From JACJYC01 sp964558465 (GTDB taxonomy: Bacteria > Bacteroidota > Bacteroidia > Chitinophagales > Saprospiraceae): DNA of 64,000 nt. The stretch spans positions 310,001 to 374,000 of the forward strand of contig CAZLEF010000001.1 in assembly GCA_964558465.1 (NCBI GenBank). The letters run 5' to 3'. The notes below the pieces were generated by a model. That model was not told the DNA's origin. It ran no database searches and saw only the letters and a program-made list of their open reading frames with translations. Below are positions 14,987 to 23,884 of this stretch, piece after piece (the stretch's first letter is position 1; the number at the start of each line of letters is the position of its first letter). A program made the position numbers and the translations under genes.

Positions 14987-16921
14987 TTAGGCGAACCGCT
15001 CGTCTTTGCGGAACGGCAGGCGTTTGAGGCTGATTACTTCGAGGCTGTGAAAGCCGAACTCCTCCACAATTTTTCCTTCGATACAATAAACGCCCTTGCC
15101 ACTGAAAGGGTGGCGGCTCAGAAAATTGGGGAAATGGGTGGTGTCGAAAAAATGACCGTCCCGGTCCAGCCATGTACCAAAAGCCATCAGTTGGCCATTG
15201 ACGGTCCGGACTTCCTTTCGGCATACATAGTACCCCAATATCTGCACCACGCGATCCAGGTGTTTGGGGAATTGCGCCCGTACCACGCCGTCGCAGTATG
15301 CCGTGTCTTCGGCCAGCAGGTCGAAGGGGGAACAAAGGGGGAAACCCAGGAGTTCTATTTCGTCGAAGGCTTGGTCGGGGGTGGGGGTGAGAGCGCTTCG
15401 GCTGTGCTCAGCGTGAGAGAGTGAGAGCGGTGATCCGACTACGCTGAAGCTTCGTCGGACGGAGGAGGGTAAGAGGGGGGATTCATAGGTTTCGGGGAAC
15501 AAGTCGGGTGTGGCTTCGTAGCCTTCTTTGGGGTTGAATACGGCGTTCTTTTCCCACATCAGTTCATGTTTGCTGCGGCCGGTGAAACGGAAGGCGCCGA
15601 TGCGGATGAGGATCTCCAACTGATCAGGAGTTATGGGAATGCGGCGCACAAAGTCCGCCAGATCCCGGAAAAGGCCGTCTGCGGCGCGTTGGGCTGCAAT
15701 GCGGTGCGCTACCTGGCGCTCCATGCCCGTCAGGTGGACAAAACCCAGGTAAATATCCCGGTCTTCGATGGAAGTGAGGTATTGGCTGTGGTTGACGCAG
15801 GGCGGGTGAATATTTGCTCCCGCCATACGCGCCTCGTGCACGTAGTATTCTGTCTGGTAAAACCCGCCGAAGTTATTGATCACGGCCACCATGAATTCCA
15901 GCGGGAAGTACGCTTTGAGGTAGAGGCTCTGGAAACTTTCCACCGCAAAACTGGCCGAATGCGCCTTGCAGAAAGAATAGCCGGAAAAGCTCTCGATCTG
16001 CCGCCAGATGTTTTCCGCCAATGTGTCGGAATAGCCGCGTTCCCGGCAATTCCGGAAGTACTTTTGCCGGAGCTGGTCGAAGGTGTCGTCTTTGAATTTT
16101 TTGCCGGTCATGATCCGGCGCAGCACGTCGCTTTCGCCGAGATCCAGGCCCGCAAAATGATGGACGATCTTCATCACGTCTTCCTGGTATACCATGATCC
16201 CGAAGGTTTCGCCCAGGTGCTCTTCAAAAACGGGGTGGGGATACTCGAACCCTTTCGGATCGTGAAACCGGCGGATGTATTCGCGCATCATGCCCGAACG
16301 CGCCACCCCGGGCCGGATAATGGAACTGGCGGCTACCAGGTGGATATAGTTGTCGCAGCGCAGTTTTTGCAGCAGTCCCCGCATGGCCGGGCTTTCGATA
16401 TAAAAACACCCGGTGCAATGGCCCGACCGCAGGAGTTCTTTCACCCGTTCGTCTTTTTTGATACGGGGAATATCGTGGACATCCAAGGCCATGCCTTTGT
16501 TTTGCCGGATGATGTCGACCGCGTCTTTGATATGCCCCAGACCGCGCTGGCTCAGGATATCGAATTTGTGAAAACCCCAGTCTTCGGCGTGGTGCATATC
16601 GAAATGGGTGACAGGAAAACCCTTGGGCATCATTTCCAGGGCGCTGAAATGTTGCAGTGGTTTTTCGGAGATCAGTACCCCGCCGGCGTGAATGGACAGG
16701 TGATTGGGGAAATCCTGCAACAAAGCGGCATAATGGAGGATGGTCCGGGCCTGTGGATGCAATCTGGCACGGATCTCCTCCCTGCGCTGTCGCTTGAGCG
16801 TTTCCAGGTCCGGTTTGCCGGCGCCGGCCGGCCCGGATTCGGGTGATATGTCCGGGTTTTTATTCAAATCTGAATGCAAAGATATTTGGGGGTCATGGTG
16901 AAAAATAAGAACAAACCGCAA
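14987..16921 (-). pseudogene. 5'-truncated DNA polymerase III alpha-like gene (DnaE2-type), with repeat insertion
   Basis: The frame encodes 644 residues homologous to the C-terminal two thirds of the shorter DnaE-like polymerases of Bacteroidota. It has the palm segment HAGGVLISEKPL...KFDILSQRGLGHIKDAVDII with the third catalytic Asp, the fingers (GIMVYQEDVMKIVHHFAG, SFCKAHSASFAVESFQSLYLKAYFP), helix-hairpin-helix and OB parts. The whole PHP domain and the PDxDxDF motif with the other two catalytic Asps are missing: homology starts only around ARLHPQARTILHY, and the preceding 45 residues look like random sequence. Polymerase activity is therefore not expected. Around 15385-15475 about 27 residues (PSSVRRSFSVVGSPLSLS region) are encoded by an interspersed repeat. 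The frame is still open, so recent truncation or residual use is possible. Confidence 0.75.
15390..15475. repeat. Interspersed repeat inserted in frame in the dnaE-like gene
   Basis: On the minus strand the sequence has GTCCGACGAAGCTTCAGCG, then TAGTCGGATCACCG, related to the 42-base units at 5769-5848, followed by CTCACGCTGAGCACAGCCGAAG, a word similar to CTGAGCGAAGyCGAAGT at 6405 and 38951. It adds about 27 residues without breaking the reading frame. Confidence 0.6.
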
Positions 16922-17054
16922 GTGTCACAAGTTTAAAAGGCAAATATCCGGGTTCTATACAAATTAAAAAAAAATTACCGTTTAAATCAAAGGCAAACAT
17001 TGCCCGGCCCTTTTTGTTGTCCAATTTTTACTAGGAGGATTCCCGGGCGTCTTG

Positions 17055-17062
17055 TACCTTTG
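17055..17062 (+). promoter_or_regulatory. -7 promoter element upstream of the M1 peptidase
   Basis: TACCTTTG is a perfect match to the Bacteroidota -7 element TAnnTTTG, 27 bases ahead of the start codon. A -33 TTTG is not found at the usual 19-base distance. Confidence 0.5.
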
Positions 17063-17088
17063 CCGGATTATAAACTATTTATCTAAAA

Positions 17089-19746
17089 ATGACACAGCAG
17101 TTTTTCCCAATCTATTTGCGCGCTTTCTTCCTTAGTGCAGTTGCCGTCTTCTTTTTTGCCTGTAACACGCCCAAACAAACCGCCCAGGTCACCCTCGACA
17201 CCGGCGAACCGGAAACGGAATACCGGCAACTCGACACGATGGTGGTGACCGGCGAGACGCCGGCGGAATACGAAGAGGAAGGTGAGCGGATTGAACCCGT
17301 CGCAACCCTTCCGGCTTACAACGCCAGCGCTACCCGTACCAACGACCTTCTGCACACCAAACTCGATCTGCGGTTCGATTGGGCGGCAGAAAAAGTACTG
17401 GGAAAGGCCACGCTCAAATTCAAACCGCAATTTTACCCGGTTTCCACCCTTACCCTGGATGCCAAAGGATTTGAATTCCATCAGGTAAAGATGGAGGGCG
17501 CCGCCCAGGATCTGAAATACGAATACGACGGCCAGCAGATCACCATCCAACTGGGCCGCGAATATACCCGCAACCAGGAATACACTTTGTTTGTCGACTA
17601 CACCGCCTCACCCAAAGGCGAAGGGGGAAGCGCTGCTATTTCCTCTGACCAGGGGCTGTATTTCATCAACCCCCGGGGCGAAGAACCGGAAAAACCGATG
17701 CAGATCTGGACCCAGGGCGAAACGGAATCCAATTCCCGGTGGTTTCCGACCATCGACAAACCCAACGAAAGGACAACACAGGAAATGTACGTCACCGTGG
17801 ATAAACGGTTTACCACCCTGTCCAACGGCCTTCTGATGAATTCCACCAATAATCCCGATGGCACCCGCACCGACTACTGGAAAATGGACAAGCCGCATGC
17901 GCCTTACCTGTTTATGCTGGCCATCGGCGAGTACGCGGTTGTCAAAGATCAATGGGAGGGCATCCCCGTTGATTATTACGTAGAACCCGAATACGAGCAG
18001 GATGCCAGGGCCATTTTTCCGCATACACCCGAGATGCTGAGCTTTTTCTCTAAAACGCTTGATTTTAAATACCCCTGGCAGAAATACGCGCAAGTGGTGG
18101 TACGGGATTATGTTTCCGGCGCCATGGAGAATACCACTGCGGTTATTTTCGGCGAGTTCATGCAACGCCATACCCAGGACCTGATCGACGAGCATACTAA
18201 TGAAAAAGTGGTGGCGCACGAGATGTTCCACCATTGGTTCGGCGACTACGTGACGTGCGAAAGCTGGGCCAACCTTACGCTCAATGAAGGTTTCGCCAAT
18301 TACAGCGAATACCTCTGGATGGAACACAAATACGGGCGGGATGCGGCAGACTATCACCTGCTGGAAGAATGGAGCGGGTATTACAACTCCGGTGAATTTC
18401 ACCCGCTGATCCATTACGGTTATGCCGACAAGGAAAATATGTTCGACGCCCACAGCTACAACAAAGGCGGCTCCGTGTTGCATATGCTCCGGAAACACCT
18501 GGGTGACGAAGCCTTTTTTGCTGCGCTCAAAACGTATCTGACCCAGAACGCTTACACCGCCGTCGAAGTGCATAACCTGCGGATGGCATTTGAAGCCGTT
18601 TCAGGGGAAGACCTTAACTGGTTTTTTAACCAATGGTACCTCAACCAGGGCCACCCCGTTCTGAACATTGAAACCGGGTATGACGCTGACCAACAACTGG
18701 CCACCCTCACCGTTGAACAAACCCAGAGCGAAGACACCGGGCCGGCCATCTTCATCCTTCCGACGGATGTGGATATTTACACGCCCGACGGCAAAAGCAC
18801 CCGTCATCGGATCAAAGTGACCGAAAGAAAACAGACCTTCACTTTCCCGGCAGCTCAAAAACCGGCCTTGATCAATTTCAACCCGGAGCGGGAACTCCTG
18901 GCGATCCGGAATGACAACAAGTCGGAAGACGAACTTTTGTTCCAGTTCGAACACGCTCCCCGGCTGCTGGATCGCCTGGAAGCCATACAATTGCTGGAAG
19001 GGGACGACAACCCCAGGATCAAAGCAATGTACCAAAAGGCGCTCAGCGATCCCTTCTGGGCCATCCGGGCAGTCGGCCTTGAAAACGCGGATCTGGAAAA
19101 CGAAACCCTGAAACAAACGGTTCGGAACATTGCGGCCAACGACATCCGTTCGGAGGTGCGCGCCATGGCTTTTGACCGGCTCAGCGAACTGGACGATCCG
19201 GAACTGATCCAGATTGCCAAACAAGCTATTGACAAGGACAAGGCGTACATCGTGGTTGGCTCCGCACTGAATGCACTCAATAAGCTGGACAACAAAACTG
19301 CGCTGGAATACGCCGGTAAACTGGAAAACACAAAAAGCGGAGACCTGGTCTCGGCCATTGCGGATATCTACGCCGAAAGCGGAGACGTCAAATACCTGCC
19401 GTTTTTTGAGAAAAACCTGAATGAAACGGATGGTTATGCAGCCATTTCGTTCATGGTCAAATACAAGGATCTGGTCCTGAAAGCAGGAGTTGAACCCACG
19501 ATGATGGCAGCGAATAAACTAAAGGCTATGGCGCTCGACCAGGCGGTTTCTCCCTGGAAAAGATTGGGCGCCACCCGGGCTATTACCCAGATGCGCGACG
19601 AACTGGAGGAGAAAGCATCGGAAACCAAGGAAGCGGAAACCAAGGCAGCCCTGGAGTACAACGTCAAGGAACTCAAAACCATGTTTGAACTGATCAAGGA
19701 AAAAGAGACCGATGATCAGCTCAAATCGTTTTACAGGCAATTTTAA
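17089..19746 (+). CDS. M1 family metallopeptidase (aminopeptidase N-like), lipoprotein
   Basis: A zinc aminopeptidase of 885 residues that removes N-terminal residues from peptides. The signal ending in FFFAC (residue 24-25) suggests a lipoprotein. The substrate-binding exopeptidase motif GAMEN is at residues 344-348 and the zinc site HEMFHH-x17-NE uses H377, H381 and E400, with E378 as base; all key residues are intact. The N-terminal beta domain (about 80-290), catalytic domain (290-530) and a C-terminal HEAT-like helical domain (620-880, e.g. KQTVRNIAANDIRSEVRAMA) follow the M1 order. It is monocistronic and followed by a stem-loop at 19765-19808. It probably serves peptide nutrition at the cell surface or in the periplasm. 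Confidence 0.95.
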   Translation: MTQQFFPIYLRAFFLSAVAVFFFACNTPKQTAQVTLDTGEPETEYRQLDTMVVTGETPAEYEEEGERIEPVATLPAYNASATRTNDLLHTKLDLRFDWAAEKVLGKATLKFKPQFYPVSTLTLDAKGFEFHQVKMEGAAQDLKYEYDGQQITIQLGREYTRNQEYTLFVDYTASPKGEGGSAAISSDQGLYFINPRGEEPEKPMQIWTQGETESNSRWFPTIDKPNERTTQEMYVTVDKRFTTLSNGLLMNSTNNPDGTRTDYWKMDKPHAPYLFMLAIGEYAVVKDQWEGIPVDYYVEPEYEQDARAIFPHTPEMLSFFSKTLDFKYPWQKYAQVVVRDYVSGAMENTTAVIFGEFMQRHTQDLIDEHTNEKVVAHEMFHHWFGDYVTCESWANLTLNEGFANYSEYLWMEHKYGRDAADYHLLEEWSGYYNSGEFHPLIHYGYADKENMFDAHSYNKGGSVLHMLRKHLGDEAFFAALKTYLTQNAYTAVEVHNLRMAFEAVSGEDLNWFFNQWYLNQGHPVLNIETGYDADQQLATLTVEQTQSEDTGPAIFILPTDVDIYTPDGKSTRHRIKVTERKQTFTFPAAQKPALINFNPERELLAIRNDNKSEDELLFQFEHAPRLLDRLEAIQLLEGDDNPRIKAMYQKALSDPFWAIRAVGLENADLENETLKQTVRNIAANDIRSEVRAMAFDRLSELDDPELIQIAKQAIDKDKAYIVVGSALNALNKLDNKTALEYAGKLENTKSGDLVSAIADIYAESGDVKYLPFFEKNLNETDGYAAISFMVKYKDLVLKAGVEPTMMAANKLKAMALDQAVSPWKRLGATRAITQMRDELEEKASETKEAETKAALEYNVKELKTMFELIKEKETDDQLKSFYRQF

Positions 19747-19764
19747 TTTTTGGAAATTCAACAG

Positions 19765-19808
19765 GAGTCATCCCGAATTTTGACCCAGGCTGAAGTTCGG
19801 GATGATTC
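19765..19808 (+). terminator. Stem-loop downstream of the M1 peptidase gene
   Basis: GAGTCATCCCGAA (19765-19777) pairs with TTCGGGATGATTC (19796-19808), 13 bp with one G-T pair and an 18-base loop, followed by TTGTTTT. It lies 19 bases after the stop codon, as expected for an intrinsic terminator. Confidence 0.65.
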
Positions 19809-19977
19809 TTGTTTTAACACAACTTATCCAGCCTTGCGGAAGGTTTTAACACAAAGACACGAAGATTCCACAAAGGGCACAATTTTTTGAACAGTCTCGA
19901 TAAGTCATGTTATTCACCCTTCATCCTCACCCCTCTGAAAGACGCCGCCCGTGCGGTAGGCACCATCCAGCATCCAG

Positions 19978-19995
19978 CCCGCCCTAAAAGGCGGG
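19978..19995. repeat. Short hairpin CCCGCC-loop-GGCGGG
   Basis: A six-base-pair perfect stem with a six-base loop, in a run of degenerate CATCCACCATCC words between convergent genes. The rest of the 19809-20032 stretch shows low-complexity words but no gene. It may terminate the TolC-like gene on the minus strand. Confidence 0.4.
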
Positions 19996-20032
19996 TAAAC
20001 ATCCACCATCCACCATCCTTTCCCCAGAGTAC

Positions 20033-21277
20033 CTACTCCTCCGGCGTCCGACCCAGATAATTGATCATATTCCCCCTCCGGAACCTGCCCGTCAGCGCCA
20101 GCAATTTTATATAATGTTCATAAATTTCCCGGGAGACCTCCAGTTGCCGGAGGCTGGTTTTGTTCAGGTTTTTTTTAAGGTCGAGGAGCCAGACCGGGCT
20201 GCTTGAAGTATTCAACCTGGAGACCACGGTTTCGTATTCTGCCTGTAATACATCCGATTGTTGTTGAAGCAGGCGGTATTGATCAAAAAGCAATCGAATC
20301 TGATCCAGGTTCTGTTCAAAGGTGCGCGACACCGTGTATTGATCCAGGCGCCTTTTTTGTTTCAGTTCTTCCATTTCCAGGTTGAGTTCGGCGGTTTTCA
20401 GCCGGTTTCGGCCGTTCAACGGGACCCGGAGGCCGATGCTTGCCGACAACCGTTCGTTCAATTCATCGTCGTGCGGGCCGCGGTAGCGCACCTGTACAAA
20501 ATTGACGATCTGGCGGTTTTCAGCCTGTTCCACTGCCTGTTCCTTTTCCAGGGCGTTCAGCCGGGTTTGATAGCTGTTTTCAGCAACCGGATTGGTTGGA
20601 ATACTTTGCAAAGACAACCTGTTTACAAACGATTCAATCTGTTCAACTGTCAACAAATGTTCGTTGAATGCAGCGTATTGCTGCCGGAAACCAACGGGGA
20701 TTGAATTTTCCATCCTTGTTTTTATCCGGAAACCGGATGCCTGCAACCGGAGGTCTTCTTCCCGGATTTCGTTTTTGAGTTCCAGGTAATTGTCCAGGTC
20801 TTTTTCGGAGGCATCCACCATTTTCTGCCGGACCAGCGCTTCGTCCTCCAGCAAGGAACGCCTTTGCAACAGCAGGGCATACAATTTTTGCGCGAAAACG
20901 GCGTCCAGCCAATCTTCATAACTTTCCTGCATGAATTCGCCCAATACTTCGGCCGTACCGGCCTCCGATTTTTCCCCGAGGGAGGCATAATAGTTTTTTT
21001 GCGCCTTCATGAGTCCGAAAGAATTGAAGTTGAAGCGGGTAAGGTACTCCTGGCGATCAGGATCAAAGCGGTCGGTCTCGGTGCGAACCTCAATATCGTT
21101 GATCCAGGCGGGCTTCCAGGTTTGTTTTTGCCGGGTGTCCAACTGCTCAAACCCCAGTGTTCTGGAGACGAGGAAGGTGGTAAAATCCAGCGTATCCTGG
21201 CCGATCACGGAAAAACAGTTGAGAAAAGGCAGCAAAAGGATCATTCCTGCCTTTTTGATTTTTTTGCCCCAGGACAT
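20033..21277 (-). CDS. TolC-like outer membrane channel protein
   Basis: The outer-membrane component of a tripartite exporter. From the start at 21277 (MSWGKKIKKAGMILLLPFLN, signal peptide ending near VIGQ) it has 414 residues, about TolC length. It is rich in long helices with two internally similar halves (e.g. RRSLLEDEALVRQKMVDASEKDL and LRLLFDQYRLLQQQ-like segments), ending with DLKKNLNKTSLRQLEVSREI. The upstream in-frame ATG at 21328 would add 17 residues before the signal peptide. It is last in the operon with the DUF4956 and HlyD-like genes. Sequence divergence from classic TolC is large, so the family call rests on overall helical pattern, signal peptide, and its position after an adaptor gene. 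Confidence 0.78.
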   Translation of the reverse strand: MSWGKKIKKAGMILLLPFLNCFSVIGQDTLDFTTFLVSRTLGFEQLDTRQKQTWKPAWINDIEVRTETDRFDPDRQEYLTRFNFNSFGLMKAQKNYYASLGEKSEAGTAEVLGEFMQESYEDWLDAVFAQKLYALLLQRRSLLEDEALVRQKMVDASEKDLDNYLELKNEIREEDLRLQASGFRIKTRMENSIPVGFRQQYAAFNEHLLTVEQIESFVNRLSLQSIPTNPVAENSYQTRLNALEKEQAVEQAENRQIVNFVQVRYRGPHDDELNERLSASIGLRVPLNGRNRLKTAELNLEMEELKQKRRLDQYTVSRTFEQNLDQIRLLFDQYRLLQQQSDVLQAEYETVVSRLNTSSSPVWLLDLKKNLNKTSLRQLEVSREIYEHYIKLLALTGRFRRGNMINYLGRTPEE

Positions 21278-21374
21278 CTCCGGGAAATGAAGCAAAGACG
21301 GACCTGGCGGGAAGTTGTACAACTGCATAGCAGACCTTTATTATTCTGGCTCTTTAAGGATGATCATACAGCGG

Positions 21375-22394
21375 TCACTTTTTCAATTGTTGCAACCGTA
21401 CTTTTTCTTTCTGCAGCAGAGCATTGTCGGGCGAGATCTCAATGGTGATTTCCCGGCCATAAGCCTTGATTTCGGGTATTTTGCGCATTCTTTCAGGGAT
21501 CTCAACAATGCGCGAGCCCAGGCCGACAAGAACACCCCGGTAGCTGAGGCCGCCGTCTCTGACGGAGGTCACCCGGAAAGTATCCTGCAGTTCAACCCGG
21601 AGCAGCTGGTTTTCGTACACATAGGCTTTTACCTGGGTGGGGTTGGCTTCGTAAAAACTGATCAGTGTGGCGAATTCATCCATAAATTCGCCTTCCCGGC
21701 AATGGACGTTACCGATCAGACCGTCGTGAGGCGCCGTTATCCGGAATCGTTCCGACCGTTTCTTCTGGAGGTTGATGGCGGAATTGATTTTAGCCATTTC
21801 CTGCCGGTAAGGATTGATATGGAGATCAAGATATTCTTTCCGGTTTTTTATTTCAAGGTCATAGGCCGCTGCTTTCTGCCGGTATTCAAGTTGCAATTGT
21901 TCGATCTTTTCGACCTGGGGATTATAGGATCCGGCAACAGGGGGAAGCGATTTAAGGCCTTCCCAAAGATCATTCTGGTATTTCAGTTCAGCTTTTGCCT
22001 GATCGATCTGCTGTTGAATGGTCGTTAGTTCATTTTGTTTTTCCAGTTCCAGGGTTTGAATATCTGCGGTTTCCTCCGCCTTCCAGGTCTCTTCCCGGGC
22101 TTCCAAAACTTTGATCCCCAGGTTGTCCGATTCGATATTTTGCCCGATGCCTGCATTAACGACCTCCATCAGCAGGTCGCCCTTTTGCACGTATTGCCCC
22201 GGCACGACCATCAGGCTGACCACTTCGACCGGATAATCCAGATTGATATTGGTTTCTTTGTTTTCCGCGAAGCCATAAAAATCAGCCGACGAATGGTGGT
22301 ATTGCACCAGTGAATTGTACAAAAAAACGGATCCGGCGATGGCGAGCAAGTACACCGGATTCAAAAATTTCCAGACGGCCCCCTTAAATCTCAT
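21375..22394 (-). CDS. HlyD-like periplasmic adaptor (membrane fusion) protein
   Basis: A membrane-fusion protein of 339 residues. One N-terminal transmembrane anchor (VYLLAIAGSVFLYNSLV, residues 14-30) is followed by the first half of a lipoyl/barrel-sandwich domain (YPVEVVSLMVVPGQYVQKGDLLMEV, cited as VVSLMVVPGQYVQKGDLLM), a long coiled coil (about 95-215), the second lipoyl half (FRITAPHDGLIGNVHCREGEF) and a beta-barrel (PTQVKAYVYENQ onwards). This order is diagnostic. It overlaps the DUF4956 gene by 11 bases and precedes the TolC-like gene. No ABC, RND or MFS pump gene is in the operon, which makes the inner-membrane partner unusual. Confidence 0.88.
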   Translation of the reverse strand: MRFKGAVWKFLNPVYLLAIAGSVFLYNSLVQYHHSSADFYGFAENKETNINLDYPVEVVSLMVVPGQYVQKGDLLMEVVNAGIGQNIESDNLGIKVLEAREETWKAEETADIQTLELEKQNELTTIQQQIDQAKAELKYQNDLWEGLKSLPPVAGSYNPQVEKIEQLQLEYRQKAAAYDLEIKNRKEYLDLHINPYRQEMAKINSAINLQKKRSERFRITAPHDGLIGNVHCREGEFMDEFATLISFYEANPTQVKAYVYENQLLRVELQDTFRVTSVRDGGLSYRGVLVGLGSRIVEIPERMRKIPEIKAYGREITIEISPDNALLQKEKVRLQQLKK

Positions 22395-23112
22395 CTCTTC
22401 GTTTGATAAATTTTAAACTGACCAGATTGATCCCTTCTATTTCCGAAAGAGCGTGGCTCAAGGCGTGAGCGTCCGCTCCGGTTTTTAAATGAATAATGTA
22501 GGTCATGCTTTTTCCCGGTTCAACTCCGCCGGGAAAATTCAGTTCATTGTTTTTTCTGCCCAGGTGTATGATCTCGGTTTGTTCGAAACCGGCACAGTAG
22601 CGTTTCAATATTTTTTCGACGCTGTCAAGGATATTCGCTGAATGTACCGCCTCAAATTTCAGGATGCCTTCAAGCTCCTTTTCTCTGCCGAAATAGGAGA
22701 ACCGCAGCAGGACGGCCGACAGGCAAAAGCCGGCGGTTCCAACGGCTGCCACCACAAATCCGTACATGCCGCACGCGAGCCCTGCAGCCAGGGATGCGAA
22801 CGTAAAAGTAATATTCCGGGGATCCTGGATCGTGGTCCGGAACCGGATAATGGCCAGCGCCCCCAAAATGCCCAATCCGCGGGCAATGCTGTCGCCGATG
22901 GCTTGCATAATGGTGGTAGCGATCAGGGCCAGCAACAGCAATGACTGCATAAAATGCATGGATTGCCTGGCCGGCGGAGTGGTGATCTGATAGGTGAATA
23001 CGATCAGGCAAGCCAGGATAAAGGAAAGGGCAAAGGCCAGGAGTACGAGATTATACCCGGCATCTGCGGAATTGCTTTGTTCAGTTAAAAATTCAAAAAT
23101 GTTGTTTTCCAT
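22384..23112 (-). CDS. DUF4956 family membrane protein
   Basis: A 242-residue inner-membrane protein of the DUF4956 family. Four hydrophobic helices lie between residues 20 and 140; between the second and third sits the conserved block GILGALAIIRFRTTIQDPRN, followed by FASLAAGLACG. The C-terminal 85 residues form a soluble domain ending SMTYIIHLKTGADAHALSHA with a ferredoxin/ACT-like strand-helix pattern. The helix-loop logic (G-x-x-G-A-x4-R, then A-x-x-G-x-A-x-G) resembles MgtC-type proteins, an inference. Function of the family is unknown; in other genomes it often sits beside VTC-type polyphosphate polymerases. Here it is first gene of an operon with an HlyD-like adaptor and a TolC-like channel, and overlaps the former by 11 bases. 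Confidence 0.88.
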   Translation of the reverse strand: MENNIFEFLTEQSNSADAGYNLVLLAFALSFILACLIVFTYQITTPPARQSMHFMQSLLLLALIATTIMQAIGDSIARGLGILGALAIIRFRTTIQDPRNITFTFASLAAGLACGMYGFVVAAVGTAGFCLSAVLLRFSYFGREKELEGILKFEAVHSANILDSVEKILKRYCAGFEQTEIIHLGRKNNELNFPGGVEPGKSMTYIIHLKTGADAHALSHALSEIEGINLVSLKFIKRRDEI

Positions 23113-23347
23113 TCGACTTTTTCAAAGGGCATAAAAAACCACTGTAATTCAGCGACAAGAGCTCAATTACAAAAAAGAATAAAAAAATCCGCTGATTCAA
23201 TCCGTCGCACCGTCAAGGCATCTTAGTAGCCAGTTTTCAGTTGGCAGTTTTCAGTTGGCAGTCGACTGATTGGCTGGTGATTACAAGGCCGCAACTTGTC
23301 GACTTTCATCTGACTGAATACTCAGGCGCCTATCCGGTTTTAAAAAG
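23113..23347. other. Intergenic region with a short tandem repeat
   Basis: This gap lies upstream of the DUF4956 operon and downstream of the cytochrome gene. TTTTCAGTTGGCAG occurs twice in a row around 23232-23262. A 157-codon open frame on the plus strand across here is the antisense of the cytochrome gene and is not accepted. Confidence 0.5.
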
Positions 23348-23731
23348 TCACTTGGACAATTTCTTGACTGATTTTGAAGCCCATTTTGTCATGCGGGATA
23401 CTTCATCTGCCGTCAATTTTTTATCCGGATTTCCTTCCAGGAACCTTGCCGGCGGCATGGAACCTTCAGCAAGAACGCCGGCAATGCTTTTCATTTTTTC
23501 GAGTTGCTGGTCGGCAGGCAGGCCGTCCAGCGCGTCCCACTGCAATGCCTGTTTGGCTTTTTCATTTTTGCCTCCTGTGTTGTGGCAGCCAAAACATTTG
23601 GACTGGACAACGGCATTCACTTTTTTCGGCATCTTGATCGCTTTGGCGGGAGGCGCGTCCGTCGTAACAAAACTTGACATCACCAGGACGCCAATCAACA
23701 GTAAAAAGTAAAACTTGAACGTTTTTTGCAT
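23348..23731 (-). CDS. Small heme-binding c-type cytochrome
   Basis: A 127-residue exported cytochrome c-like protein. A signal peptide (KFYFLLLIGVLVMSSFVTT) is followed by one heme attachment motif CFGCH at residues 46-50, preceded by VVQSKC in the way of the 'haem-binding domain' proteins of the phylum. A candidate distal methionine lies in GSMPPARFL (about residue 91), the usual GxMPP environment of an axial ligand. The protein ends in a Lys-rich tail (WASKSVKKLSK). It follows the FGE-like gene in the same direction, with 153 bases between, so linkage is possible but not certain. The electron partner is unknown. Confidence 0.85.
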   Translation of the reverse strand: MQKTFKFYFLLLIGVLVMSSFVTTDAPPAKAIKMPKKVNAVVQSKCFGCHNTGGKNEKAKQALQWDALDGLPADQQLEKMKSIAGVLAEGSMPPARFLEGNPDKKLTADEVSRMTKWASKSVKKLSK

Positions 23732-23884
23732 GGTCGTAAAATTTAGAGTTCAGGTAAATAATGGTTAGTTAGAAAACAATCTGGTTTTACCGGTTTATAC
23801 GGATTGGCGGATTTTAAGGTCAATGTTACAAAATTGAGCAATACAGAAAAACGAAAAGTTGCCAGACAGGGCATTTTTGTCGCT

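Noticed and set aside
15566..16846. 426-codon open frame on the plus strand
   Set aside because: Antisense to the dnaE-like gene and shows no recognisable domain.
17608..18573. 321-codon open frame on the minus strand
   Set aside because: Antisense to the zinc-site region of the M1 peptidase.
23241..23711. 156-codon gene on the plus strand
   Set aside because: It is antisense to the cytochrome gene with the CFGCH heme motif, which is far better supported.
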